DNA of 64,000 nucleotides from Halichondria panicea. Lineage: Eukaryota > Porifera > Demospongiae > Suberitida > Halichondriidae. Position 1 is the first letter of the stretch. Every line of letters begins with the position of its first letter. Shown piece after piece: positions 10,124 through 19,963 of the stretch. The DNA lies in NCBI RefSeq assembly GCF_963675165.1, contig NC_087393.1, forward strand, positions 4,975,702-5,039,701. The letters are read 5' to 3'. A model generated the notes under the pieces. It did not search any database. It was not told where the DNA came from and saw only the letters and a program-made list of their open reading frames with translations. The translations under genes were made by a program, and so were the position numbers.

Positions 10124-10882
10124 ATGAGCTCTCAAGAACCTCTGAATCAGTGTGAAGATGGTGTCTTTGACTGGTGCTGGAGTGAAACTCATCATGGTAG
10201 AGAAGTCCATGTTCACAGTGACAAGCATACAATCACTTTTCATCAGAATAGAAGCAACTTCTCCACAGCTATCAGAGGCACAAAGATCCTTCGTAAAAAC
10301 ATGGAGCACTATTTCGAGATTGAAATGAAATCGCCTTTTTTTGGACAAGCTAGACAAGTGGGCCTGGGTACTGAACACACTCCACTGGAAAGCAATAACT
10401 ACGATTTTACGCAGCTGATTGGAAAGGACATGGCAAGTTGGGGAGTGAACTACGATGGCTCTAAATATCACCACAGTGTACATACCAAGTATATTTCAAT
10501 TGATCCTGATAAACACGAAGAAATCCGAATCAGTGTGCTGTATGATTCGTACTATGGGACTCTAGCGTTCAAGTTCAATGGGAGATCGAATGGAGTTGCT
10601 TTTGATCGAGTGTTAACGAATTTAGACCTATACCCGATGTTATGCTCTAGTGGGACCAACTCTGTCATGAGACTGACCCATTGCTGCTCTTCAGTCATGT
10701 CCCTCAAGGGTCTGTGTAGAGGGATCATCCGTCAGAATATCCACGACGATAAACACTACGATAAGCTGAGTGTACCCAGCCATATCAAGGCTTTCCTCCT
10801 GTACAAGACACCAAAGTCAAAAAGCAGCAGGAGAACTGATGATGAGCGCAACAACTCTCCACCCACTGAGAGCACAATTTAA
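10124..10882 (+). CDS. SPSB3: SPRY domain-SOCS box protein, SPSB3-like
   Basis: Single-exon gene of 252 aa. It fits SPSB3: FDWCWSE near the start, FSTAIRGTKIL, then a SPRY core (HYFEIEMKSPFFG, VGLGTEHTPL, DMASWGVNYDG, LAFKFNGRSNGVAF, LYPMLCSS). A SOCS box follows: an elongin BC-box at about residues 193-206 (SLKGLCRGIIRQ) and a Cul5-box-like LSVPSHIKAFL at about 215-225. SPSB proteins are substrate receptors of CUL5 ubiquitin ligases; vertebrate SPSB3 is reported to act on nuclear targets. The start is the ATG at 10124; the open frame reaches upstream only through a GTG. The basic tail (KSKSSRR) could be a nuclear signal. The absence of introns is notable in this intron-rich neighbourhood. 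Confidence 0.88.
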   Translation: MSSQEPLNQCEDGVFDWCWSETHHGREVHVHSDKHTITFHQNRSNFSTAIRGTKILRKNMEHYFEIEMKSPFFGQARQVGLGTEHTPLESNNYDFTQLIGKDMASWGVNYDGSKYHHSVHTKYISIDPDKHEEIRISVLYDSYYGTLAFKFNGRSNGVAFDRVLTNLDLYPMLCSSGTNSVMRLTHCCSSVMSLKGLCRGIIRQNIHDDKHYDKLSVPSHIKAFLLYKTPKSKSSRRTDDERNNSPPTESTI

Positions 10883-11065
10883 TCAAATTTAATGATCATA
10901 TTTTTCATTGTCATAACTTTTATTGTCTCTTTGTAATATTATTGGATGATAATAAATAAATTATATAAGTGATAATGAAGCCAAGACATATATAATGACG
11001 ATTAGATAAATACGTATACACTGGTAAAACGGTCAATCCTATAACAGTGTGAAGTGTCCATTTTA

Positions 11066-13440
11066 CTACCACTCCAAATCTGACTGTATCTGAGAGACCA
11101 GCTGCGGAGTGAGGGACACCTCTCTATTGGACCAAAATCCCTGGGGTAGGGTCAGGCTAGTGGAGCACCCCCTGACTACTGGGGGGAGGAGTAGGACCGA
11201 ACCTTCTCTCAGCAGCTGGCCCAGGTTGAACGTACCGGCGGACGAGTGTGGGGCCTGTGTGTGTGTGTGTGTGTGTGTCCACTACCCCTCTCTCCCTCCC
11301 TCCCTCTCTAGACTAAGGATAGCTATGGGGAGATGACGCGAGGGGAAATTTAGATATGCCAATACATACACACACATACAAATTAGCAAATTGAAACCAC
11401 TATGATAAATATGTAACATGTACAGTTATGACAGCTCACACAATCAGTGGCCTGAGGCTGTGGAGCACTGGTAGTTACTGCACTGCTCACACTGGTAGCC
11501 TGACTGCATGAAACGGTAATATGTATACATTTAATAGCAAGAGCTTCCCTGCTCATAGTACAGGAAGGAAGTATTAAGGAATCGCTGCATGTGTTATATG
11601 TACTACACTCTAATGTGGGCTCTGTGTAGCTAGCGTAATCAATCAGTGATAGTACAAACCTGATCTGACTCTTCTCCAGACCTGGCACAGGACGACTGTT
11701 CACCTTCCTCGAGTCTGTTCCACCATCAGCAGTCCTCTGACTGAGATAGCTGGACACTGCACAACACACACACAAAAGCTGCTCAATTAATATTGATTGT
11801 TTACATTGTTCTAGTGGGGTCACGTCCTAACATACGTACCTTGCTTGATACTGTACTCATCACAATAGCTGATCAGCGGTGTCTCTTTGTACAGCACCTA
11901 TAACACACACGTATACAGGCAAAATCATTTTAATTAGCGGCAAGTAGTTTAACTGCAATGGAAATAATGGTGGCTAAGGAAATTGCACACTATATATAAT
12001 TATATACTTCTTCTATATGTACATGTCTCTACTATTGAAAACTGCAGTGGTGCATGAATGTCAATGGCTGATGTCCTTACAGTGGTGTATGCTAGCTTCT
12101 TGGCAATTTTCTTATTAGGATGACCGAGTTGTGCCCAGCAAGCCTTGACCCAGTGCTGCGGCTGATGATATACAGTCTCCCCTCTGCTGATCTGAAGAGT
12201 GCCATCAGCTAACAGGGAGGTCTTGAATTGGCAGCCCTGTACAGAAATAGTGTGTGTAATGTTTCATACAGTGTATGCTTTTGAATGCAAACATGTACGT
12301 ACAGCACTATCCCATTGTTTTTACCAACACAAATTGTTTATTTGGGACCTGGCTTAAAATTGTAGATGGCGTTTATTCAGGTGGCCATTAAGATGGGTTT
12401 CAGTGCACAAACCACAATGTTAATACAGTGAACTCACTACTATAAGGCAAGAGAGGGTGTTTGGACCTGGCTGGATGAACCCGTGTTTGATGAGTGTGTC
12501 CAAGGGAACAGGCTCACCCAGGTCAGCTGAGGACGTAGTCTTGACAGCCACTGGCTTCAGAAGCACCTCTGGTCGAATTTGGACATTCGTGGGGGCCATG
12601 GTTGGCAAAACTGATCGATTTGATAAAGTGCTTGTGGAAACGTGCAGAGAGGCCATTGAGGGCTGAACATTCTGAGACATTTCCGTAACAGTAGTTTGTG
12701 TATCTGTGCTTTTCTTCTGAGTGGTGGTGGTCTTAGGATGGAGGGTCAGTTGAGTGGCGATGGTCTTAGGGAGGGCAGCCAGCTGAGCTCGTATCTCCTT
12801 CTGTCTCGAAACACACTCGAGAAGGTGCTTCTGCTTCTTGGTCAGACTGAGAAGTTGTCGCTGAAGGGCTTGGCTTTCTGAAACAAGCTCTTGCTGTGAG
12901 GTGACCCGCTGAGAGAGAGTGGAGTGAGCTTGAGCTAGTCTTTTGCGTTCCGTCTGGTTAGCAGTGCCAATGCTCTCGAGACTCTGTTCAAAACTAGCAG
13001 CTTGAGCCTTTACCTGGGTTAACTGTTGATCTGTAATTTTAGACAGTGTAAGTTGCTTGAGTATTTGCAGGAGGATTGTCTGTTTCTGTGCAATAGCCTC
13101 TAAGGGCGATGGGTTGGTTGATGTGGGTTGTTCAGAGCTTAACTTTAATTGTGAGGGTACTTCAATAGCTTGAAAAGATTGAGACATAGTTGAAACAGAT
13201 TGCACGGTTAGTTCAACGTTCGGATTGTCTTTTGAAGGTTCATCTATTTGTGTGTCTTGTGTAGCTCCTTGGGTGTCCACTGGTTGTGGAGGACCGGTTC
13301 TGAGCATGTCTACAGAAATAGAGAAAGGGTAGAATGAATACAGTGAATGATTATAATCATACATGCATGTGGGTGCAGTATGTCAAACAATGAGTTTAGT
13401 ACTCACCACTTGTTGGGAGAGGAGGAAACTCTTGAGACAT
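11066..13440 (-). CDS. Coiled-coil protein with C-terminal RAMA-like domain
   Basis: Exons by eye: 13407-13440, 12438-13309, 12081-12236, 11840-11897, 11660-11756, 11440-11503, 11066-11254; frame closes at 489 aa. The first half is Gln/Ser/Thr-rich with a long helix (residues 90-200, heptads such as LLQILKQLTLSK and LLSLTKKQKHLLECVSRQ). Residues 290-390 (LIKHGFIQPG, then FKTSLLADGTLQI, GETVYHQPQHWVKACW and LYKETPLISYCDEY) fit the RAMA fold found in MPND and ANKRD31: a 'G.I.PG' turn, 'F.A.L..DG.I' and an '(F/Y)xxPxxW' helix. In other proteins RAMA is proposed to read modified DNA or to mediate protein contacts. The start ATG is tentative; the exon runs on to 13453 and may be joined to upstream exons. 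Convergent with SPSB3. Confidence 0.65.
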
Positions 13441-13453
13441 TTCATCATCAGAA

Positions 13454-13818
13454 CTGCAAGAAAAAAGTATCGCATTGTATACATCATGAATTTAGGGAAC
13501 ACCAATTATATTTGTTGCCCAGTGAGTGGGCAGATCAAAGCATTCCAGTGCTATGTATTTGACATGTTACATCACTTGGATGTCACAATCTTACATGCTA
13601 TATATAGGGATTACATAATTATTGTGGAACACACTACTCAGCGGTATTGTGGTCAGCCAAACCACGATTTGGGGACTTTACATGGGAGATTCCAGGGGAA
13701 TTATCTCAGGGGTGAGGGGAATTTACCTGGGTATTTTACATACAAATGCATGTACATGCAATAATGATGGATGCATGCCAGTGTGGGTGTCCAATATTCA
13801 CAACTATGTAAGGATTTC
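13454..13818. other. Gap upstream of the RAMA gene and MGC gene 1
   Basis: No gene found. An AT-rich stretch with a CCAGGGGAATT-type motif (13680-13735) recurs in the duplicated block at 14960-15160. Confidence 0.5.
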
Positions 13819-13826
13819 TATATAAG
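13819..13826 (+). promoter_or_regulatory. TATA box of MGC gene 1
   Basis: TATATAAG lies 95 bp upstream of the ATG at 13921. The paralogues at 15359 and 16762 also have TATA-like boxes in their upstream regions. Confidence 0.5.
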
Positions 13827-13920
13827 TGCTGCCACATGGGCTGAAGTAAAACAATAGCTACATGCAAACTACAGTTGAAAATTTGAAGCCTACATACCTC
13901 AGTGCAAGTACTAAGCAGAA

Positions 13921-14839
13921 ATGGGATGCATCTCTTCGAAACAAACCAAAGAGGACAAGCCTACTCCATCAGAAGTGCCAAATCTGGAAGAAGCACTAGA
14001 GAAACTGGCCAGAGATGAGGAAAAGGTAAGTGCCTACTATAGTAAGCAAATTAATGTAGCACAGCAGCATGGATAGGCCGGTTAGGATTTCTAAACAGCT
14101 CATTAAGAAAACATTGTTTGCTTCATGCAGCTATACGGTGAGATTGAAGACATAGAGAGAGACCTGAAAGAAGAGCAGTGAGTCTATAGCATACTAGCTG
14201 ACAGTTGAGTCAACACCTAATGGCTATTGTCATAAACACAAATGATGGCATGGTTATAATTACACACAGTTGACCACTCTCCTAGTTCCGCTTAGCTTTC
14301 CTCCCCCCAGTTAGAACACTCTATTAAATTTTTGTTTGCAGGAACGAGACACGTAAACAAAGCCTTCGAGCCAAACTGAGCAGAAAAGAGAGTGTATTAC
14401 AAAGAGTTCAGAGAAATAGAGAGACTGTGGAGAAATGTTCTAGTGCACAGACAATGAAGCTCAATCAAATCGGCAGAAGGGCATCCATGAGAGTCAGGGA
14501 GGAAGTGGACAGAGCCATGGATATAGTGAGTATAATAATACTGTGCATGGGGTAACACTTTGACGACACTTTACCAAAGTATGCCTCGAGGCATACTAAA
14601 AGAATGTCACAATTAAAATTCTATGAATATCATCATTGCCTTATTCCGCTTGCTATTTTAGCCTGAGAAACTACAAATTGACTTTGCAAAGCCTAATATA
14701 ACACGGAAGGGACTGTATGACTTCTGTTACCTTGACAACGTGATACGAATGTTATATCAGTACCTAATATGCAACTACTTTTCTTTTACAGAATAATCGT
14801 GTGGGCACACTTAACCGTGTTCAAGAGAGTGAGGTGTAA
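13921..14839 (+). CDS. MGC coiled-coil small protein 1 (tandem family)
   Basis: Exons 13921-14025, 14131-14177 (47 nt), 14342-14525, 14792-14839; 127 aa. It starts MGCISSKQTK: Gly2 with Ser at position 5-6 fits N-myristoylation and Cys3 a palmitoylation site, so membrane anchoring is likely. The rest is charged helix (LEEALEKLARDEEK, IEDIERDLKEEQ, SLRAKLSRKESVLQ) predicted as coiled coil, with no transmembrane segment or known domain. It is the first of three tandem paralogues with the same exon phases. I do not recognise the family. The length and MG start recall ESCRT-III and BASP-type anchors, but sequence similarity is not convincing. Confidence 0.78.
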
Positions 14840-14929
14840 TCAAGTCTCAACACTTCATACATTTTATCGATCTTTCACAGAACTATTTTCACACATTTCA
14901 TTCACTGTTTTTTATATTTCTTGATCTAA

Positions 14930-15165
14930 TAAAATGTTTACAACATTGTGGTGATGTCAAAAACCAATAGTGGGGATCTACAAGGGGAATTCCAGGGGTA
15001 TTTCCCTGCTGTAGTACTGGAAATTCCCTGGGATTATATGCAGGGATAATTATTATGGCAATACTAAAATGTTTACAACATTGTGGTGATGTCAAAAACC
15101 AATAGTGGATCTACAACTGCTGTAGTACTGTGGAAATTCCCTGGGATTATATGCAGGGATATGGG
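14930..15165. repeat. Two-copy direct repeat downstream of MGC gene 1
   Basis: About 110-120 bp occurs twice (from 14932 and from 15064), each with AAAATGTTTACAACATTGTG, GATGTCAAAAACCAATAGTG and CCCTGGGATTATATGCAGGG. The second copy is shortened internally. Confidence 0.85.
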
Positions 15166-15182
15166 CAATGCCAGGCATGCAA

Positions 15183-15190
15183 TATAAAAG
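15183..15190 (+). promoter_or_regulatory. TATA box of MGC gene 2
   Basis: TATAAAAG lies 169 bp upstream of the ATG at 15359, just after the duplicated block. Confidence 0.5.
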
Positions 15191-15358
15191 CTCTACAGTG
15201 TACATGCAAAATTGGCTAGATCTATAGCAAGTTAGTAACCTGTAACACTAATAAGACATCAAGCAGCAGTCATAAGTATAGCTCATCAAAACTACACCAA
15301 CCAAAGCAACGTAGAACTATCAAGTATTGACTGACTGGATTGAGCCAAGCCATACACT

Positions 15359-15974
15359 ATGGGGAACGCATGTTCATGTTTGGTAGATGGCACAAGCTCT
15401 TCTTCAGAGCCTACTACACTCCATCGACATCGGAGAAAAAGCTTGTCTGAAAGCGTGAAGGAAATTAACACTCTCAATACTGCAGCTGCTACTCTCGGGG
15501 CAACTGAAAACACTGTGAGAAACTAGCAACCATTTGATTTATTAGCTAGATTTGAGCATGATTGTTTCTATGCAGCTACAATCAAAAGTGGACGAGTTGG
15601 AAACACAAAAGAATCAAGAAAAGTAAGTGCCACAAAACCCTAGATCAGTGTGCTTCCTAGAATTACGTATATATCAGTCCTTGGTAGATAGGCGGCTACT
15701 GTTTTATTTATGTTACTATAGTGACCCTGAGAAAAAAAGGAAAATCCAGGATCGTCTTCAAAGAGAACAGACAAAACTAAACCGTGTCAAAGGTCAAAAA
15801 GAAAGGGCTGAAGATATGTCGTACCAAAAAATTCTCAAGAAAAGCCAGCGAGTGTTACAAGATGTTGAGGGAGAAGTGGGTGCAGCTAATGTCTTGGTGA
15901 GTTACTATAGTAACACGAGTGTCTATGTATTCATTATAATACTCATTTCAACACAGAACAAGGTCATTGAGTAG
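15359..15974 (+). CDS. MGC coiled-coil small protein 2 (tandem family)
   Basis: Exons 15359-15514, 15576-15622 (47 nt), 15722-15896, 15957-15974; 131 aa. N terminus MGNACSCLVDGTSSSSE offers Gly2 for myristoylation and two cysteines for palmitoylation. A basic stretch HRHRRKS follows and may bind phospholipid. Residues 54-125 are a charged helix (KVDELETQKNQE, RKIQDRLQREQTKLNRVKGQ). Intron phases (0, 2, 0) and the 47-nt second exon match genes 1 and 3. The last exon encodes only NKVIE. Function unknown. Confidence 0.77.
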
Positions 15975-16159
15975 AGAGCAGCATTGAAGAACACACACAA
16001 TTAGAGAACAACACTTGGTCTCAGCTATTTTATGTTATTTTGTGTCATCCCCATTCACATTTTTATTATATGTGCAGCAATAATAAGTTCTTACCATTGA
16101 TCTTTACTTTCCTCCATGTCTGTTGTCAGGTTCCTACATGGAATTGTGTACATAACATT

Positions 16160-16510
16160 TTAATCAGCTGTGATATTGGTGTGGTGTGAGGGTGTGAGGG
16201 TGTGTGATGTGTGGGCGTACCTGGTGGAGTTGCAACGTTGTTGGATGAGGTGCTTCAGACTGGAGTGCAGGATGGAGGGGGAGGGAGGGGGTGAAGCTGT
16301 TGCCCCCGGTGACTCGGACACATGCAGTGAGCATGGTGGAGCAAACTGCGAATCCTGCATACGATGTCGATGGAGAGGAGTGCAGCTGGAAGTAAAAACA
16401 TTTAATAATACCTGTGCCTGTGGAGAAGCAGCGTTTGCTGGCTGATTGGGAGCTGCATCCTCCTCCAACACAGTGGCATCACTGTCGATGTCCTCTTCAC
16501 TCTGGGACAT
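16160..16510 (-). CDS. Small acidic/Ser-Pro-rich hypothetical protein
   Basis: Open frame of 116 aa starting MSQSEEDIDSDATVLEEDAA, then a Ser/Pro-rich stretch and a short helix SILHSSLKHLIQQRCNSTR. A donor-like CCAG-GTACGC near 16220 could splice to an exon near 16105-16130, giving a different short tail; I cannot choose. Its start lies 251 bp from the divergent MGC gene 3. The in-frame segment 16391-16417 could be mistaken for a 26-nt intron but is probably too short to be spliced. Not recognised; could be an independent small gene. Confidence 0.45.
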   Translation of the reverse strand: MSQSEEDIDSDATVLEEDAAPNQPANAASPQAQVLLNVFTSSCTPLHRHRMQDSQFAPPCSLHVSESPGATASPPPSPSILHSSLKHLIQQRCNSTRYAHTSHTLTPSHHTNITAD

Positions 16511-16574
16511 TCTTAGTTGGGCGTGGTCCGACCTTCCCCCGAGATAGATTTGTTTCCACGCCGCCCTGGAAACT

Positions 16575-16665
16575 GGAGTCGGCTTGTCGCAGCCTCGATT
16601 CCAGGCTGCGAAGAGTATTTTAATTAGCCTCGAATCGAAGCTATTTTAATTAATCGGCCTTGAAT
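16575..16665. repeat. Decayed GCCTCGATT-type element ends
   Basis: Two partial copies of the GCCTCGATTCCAGGC terminus (16586 and 16626) lie just upstream of the MGC gene 3 TATA box, plus a third diverged piece near 16655. No intact pair of ends. Confidence 0.6.
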
Positions 16666-16674
16666 CGTGGGGGG

Positions 16675-16683
16675 TATATATAC
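16675..16683 (+). promoter_or_regulatory. TATA box of MGC gene 3
   Basis: TATATATAC lies 79 bp upstream of the ATG at 16762. Confidence 0.5.
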
Positions 16684-16761
16684 AATCAGTTGCGCAGTGC
16701 ACAACTTTCCACTACAACTTCTTTTGACTATAACCTGCAGATCCAAAACACAGTCAAAAAA

Positions 16762-18452
16762 ATGGGGTGTTCTCCTTCTGGACCTAATCAAGTTAATGAA
16801 ACAGCAGTGACCATATCCTCAGGCCCTACACAGGCAGTACCACTGATGACTGAAGAACAACGTGAAGAGCTAGAAGAAATTGATAATAGTTTGAGGAGGA
16901 AATTAGACAAGGTGAGCTGCTTGTCACTACATTTATTTTATTTTATAGCTTATAATTATATTTGCATATGGTGAGTGATTTACAGGGGGAATCAATATTT
17001 AAGTGTCCCCAAGATTACGGGAGAAGAACAGTTAGGAAGTCTGTTGAGGAATTATTCAATGTTGCATTCTACATTTAATTAGATCTATGCTGAGATTCAA
17101 GAGCTGAAAGACCAATTGGAAAAAGTAAAGTAAGTCTACCAAAATTGTCTAGCAATTAGTTAGATTGTTCATTATTCAGGCAATGGCAAAATTACTGTTT
17201 GTGTAAACAACATGCAACATGCATATAGGGGGAGGGTATGGTGACATGCCCCTCTCAGGGCCTGAACAAATTAATTAGCCTCGATTCTAGGCCGCGAAGA
17301 GAAAGGCGGCCTGGTATACTTTGTATGCGCATGCGTGAAATAATTGACAACAATTTCATCATACAAATTGTAAAAAAACGGACAAAGTTACAAAAAAGAA
17401 GAATACGTATGACAATGTGACCACAATGGCAGCTTTCAGAGACACTAATCAAAGTAGAATGATTATGCTGCAGCAGTGTTGCTTCTTCTAGCTCTGTTTA
17501 TCAAAGAGACATATCAAGAAGGCCTCCCAGACAGTAGAGCTGCCAGCTAGGAAGAGTGGTTGACTCTTTAATACATCAGTAGATCTTGAGTGAATATTAA
17601 ACTTCCTGAGTGTCGAGTTAAAGCTTATTAAAAGCTTTCAGGAGTAATCATTAGCTTCTTTATTTTCAGCAATGACTTCCTGTCGAACATAAAGGCAAGA
17701 TTTAGTAGCAGAAGACTTGCCTGGTCCATATTACCACAGCCTCATCAGGGGACTCACAGGAACACACCATGCATGCCTTCCTATAACATCTGTATGCCTT
17801 ATACAGTGTAGGGTGTCGTTATAAGTGAGACTTGGCTTGATACAGTAAAGGGCGTAAGAACTCAGTCATCTTTCTACAATACTTCTATGTAACGGACTGT
17901 AACTTCAGAATACAAATAGTAAACGTTTATTTTACTGACAGTATCCACAAATACACGGATTACCCCCTTTTGGGGTAATGTACGCGCATGCGCGTACAAA
18001 GTATACCAGGCCGTCTTTCTCTTCGCGGCCTGGAATCGAGGCTACAAATTAATATAATGCATTCCGACACTGACGTACACTATTAGATCTCATTTGTAGA
18101 CTAAAATTGTTCACACTATACTAGTTTTATAGAAAGAATGTCGAGGGTGTGTGAACCCTTTATTTCCCTCATCCCTAGTATTTTATACAATGAGCACTGT
18201 ATGATTGTACAACCTATACTGGTTGTACTAATCTGCTCCTGCTAATAATTATCTTTTGTTCACTTTGTTCAAAACTATATTAGAGATGATGAGAGAGTGA
18301 AACAATCTCTTCAGGGGAAAATAGACAAACTAGAGGAGACTGCCAAAAAGATTGATGCACAGTTGGGAGAATTGCGTAGAGTTTCTGAGAGAGAAACAGC
18401 GAATATGCTTACCATTGCAAGAGAGGTATTAGATGATGTGCAAGGTGTATAG
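16762..18452 (+). CDS. MGC coiled-coil small protein 3 (tandem family)
   Basis: Exons 16762-16911, 17083-17129 (47 nt), 18284-18452; 121 aa. It starts MGCSPSGPNQ (myristoyl Gly2, Cys3, Ser4), then acidic TEEQREELEEIDNSLRR and coiled coil (IYAEIQELKDQLEKVK, SLQGKIDKLEETAKK, ELRRVSERE). The same first two exon junctions occur in genes 1 and 2. The fourth exon seen in the others is absent here: the frame stops with DDVQGV at a site that also looks like a donor (CAAG-GTGTAT), so an alternative spliced end is possible. Intron 2 is swollen to 1,154 bp by a 765-bp inverted-repeat element. Confidence 0.77.
17278..18042. mobile_element. GCCTCGATT-family inverted-repeat element (765 bp)
   Basis: The ends are inverted repeats of about 60 bp (GCCTCGATTCTAGGCCGCGA and its complement, then CGCATGCG), flanked by TA on both sides. 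It lies wholly within intron 2 of MGC gene 3. The interior (CTGCCATTGTGGTCACA-type segment) matches the interior of the element at 39535-41050. No transposase seen; a non-autonomous Tc1/mariner-like element is the best reading given the TA target. Confidence 0.85.
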
Positions 18453-18532
18453 CCATGTGAAAGGTGAGTGTATTAATATTACCGAGAATAATAATATTAT
18501 TCCGAGATGAATATGAATACTATAGACTATAG

Positions 18533-19488
18533 CCCTTTCCTTGCCATTCGTGAAATCTGGAACAGGAGCATCTTTAGGTCGATCAATTAGTGTGGATCCG
18601 GCCTCACCACTCCTCCATGTCATTCTATTAGTCTAGATCCAGCTAGCAATTCTAGCTGGGACTCCCAGTTCTAGCTCGTTTTGTTTAGCGTGTCAGAGAC
18701 TGGGAGAAGATGATTGGCACTCCTTGGCTCCTTTGGATGTACAGCTGTCCAGATCCCTAGAACATACCCTCCATTCTGACGAGTTATCAGTGCATAGGGT
18801 GCTTACTAGATTCTTGCCAGCCAGTACAGTTCAAGCTACACACAGCACCGCTCAACTATTCTCTACCCCATTATCTAGCTAAATCTGGTCCAACTAGACA
18901 GCAGACACAGCTAGTTAATTCAGTAAAGCCAGGGGTAGCCCTACTTCTACGGTTGTTCAGTACCCACGGTAACAATTCCTCTGGGCTGGGCTAACTAGTT
19001 GAGCCACGCCTCCCAATTCTCAAGGCTAGGTACATGTCTCTGTCTAGCTGCTTCTTCAGCTTCTTGCTCAGTTTTGTGGCTTAGAGAAAGGCCAGCTACT
19101 CAGGGGGAAGAGTCGAGATGAAAGTCTGGCAGCCAGGTGACGTCCAAACGGTCAGTTATTCTTTCCACCAACTTTTTAATCTAGTCTAGTCCTGCTTGCA
19201 CTGCTACTACTACTGCTACTCTTCCTACTACTACTACTACTGCTACTCTTCCTAGCTAGTCAAAGGTTTCTTTTTTTTTTTTTTTTTTTTTTTTATAACT
19301 ACATATGCACAAAGAGACATCAAAGCTTACATCAAAGGACACAGATTTTTAGCCTACTTGACTAATAAGGCCGGTACCTAGACTACAGTTTGTTTGTCAG
19401 GGAGGAGCTCACATACAACTTCATCTAATTCATTATAACGATTCGTTACCGTTGTTGTAATTTCTACAACAGATTGCCAAGGAAAGAG
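18533..19488. mobile_element. Dispersed repeat, copy 1 (956 bp)
   Basis: Nearly identical to 31677-32606. It starts CCCTTTCCTTGCCA and ends TGCCAAGGAAAGAG, a short inverted terminus. Inside are ACT/GCT triplet runs, a T(25) tract at 19269 and a 64-codon open frame kept in both copies (HSLAPLDVQLSRSLEHTLHS). No matching target duplication was found for this copy. Confidence 0.8.
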
Positions 19489-19963
19489 ATAATAGGCTTT
19501 GATCATCTAATAGTTGCGAGGGAGTAGCCGCTCTTGGGATTTCTGTTCTCAGAAGCAATGAATAAGCCACGATGGTGCTAATCTGAGCAATGTAGTTATT
19601 ATAGATTAGCTATAATAATCATTATGTTGCGAAATGTTACTGTCTATATACATGTATGTTCAGAAAGAAACCTATTACTGTCAACAAAATAATTAGCTAT
19701 CTAGAAAATTATTATAATTATACGATGTTTGCCATGCAGCTCCTTTTCATGAATATAATAATTATTATAATTATTATTGCTAGTATGATTATCAATTTTG
19801 AAATTAATTTTGATTATCAATTTGCGCATGCGTTTAGATCGCGGTCTAGATTCGAGGCACTAAACACGTCATGTGATGCAACAGCCACGCCCATTTTATT
19901 CGAGTGAGCTGGCCACGCCCTTCTATGGACTGATCGCCGGATCGATCTCTAGTTCTACACAAG
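19489..19963. other. AT-rich gap before CHMP6
   Basis: Long runs of ATTATAATT, no gene recognised. The last 100 bp are more GC-rich, with repeated CCACGCCC motifs (19888, 19913), and probably hold the CHMP6 promoter. Confidence 0.4.

Noticed and set aside
12457-12881. Plus-strand frames within 12457-12881
   Set aside because: Opposite-strand shadows of the large coiled-coil exon 12438-13309.
16391-16417. Apparent 26-nt GT-AG intron in the small minus-strand gene
   Set aside because: Shorter than the other introns here (about 55 bp or more) and the frame reads through without it.
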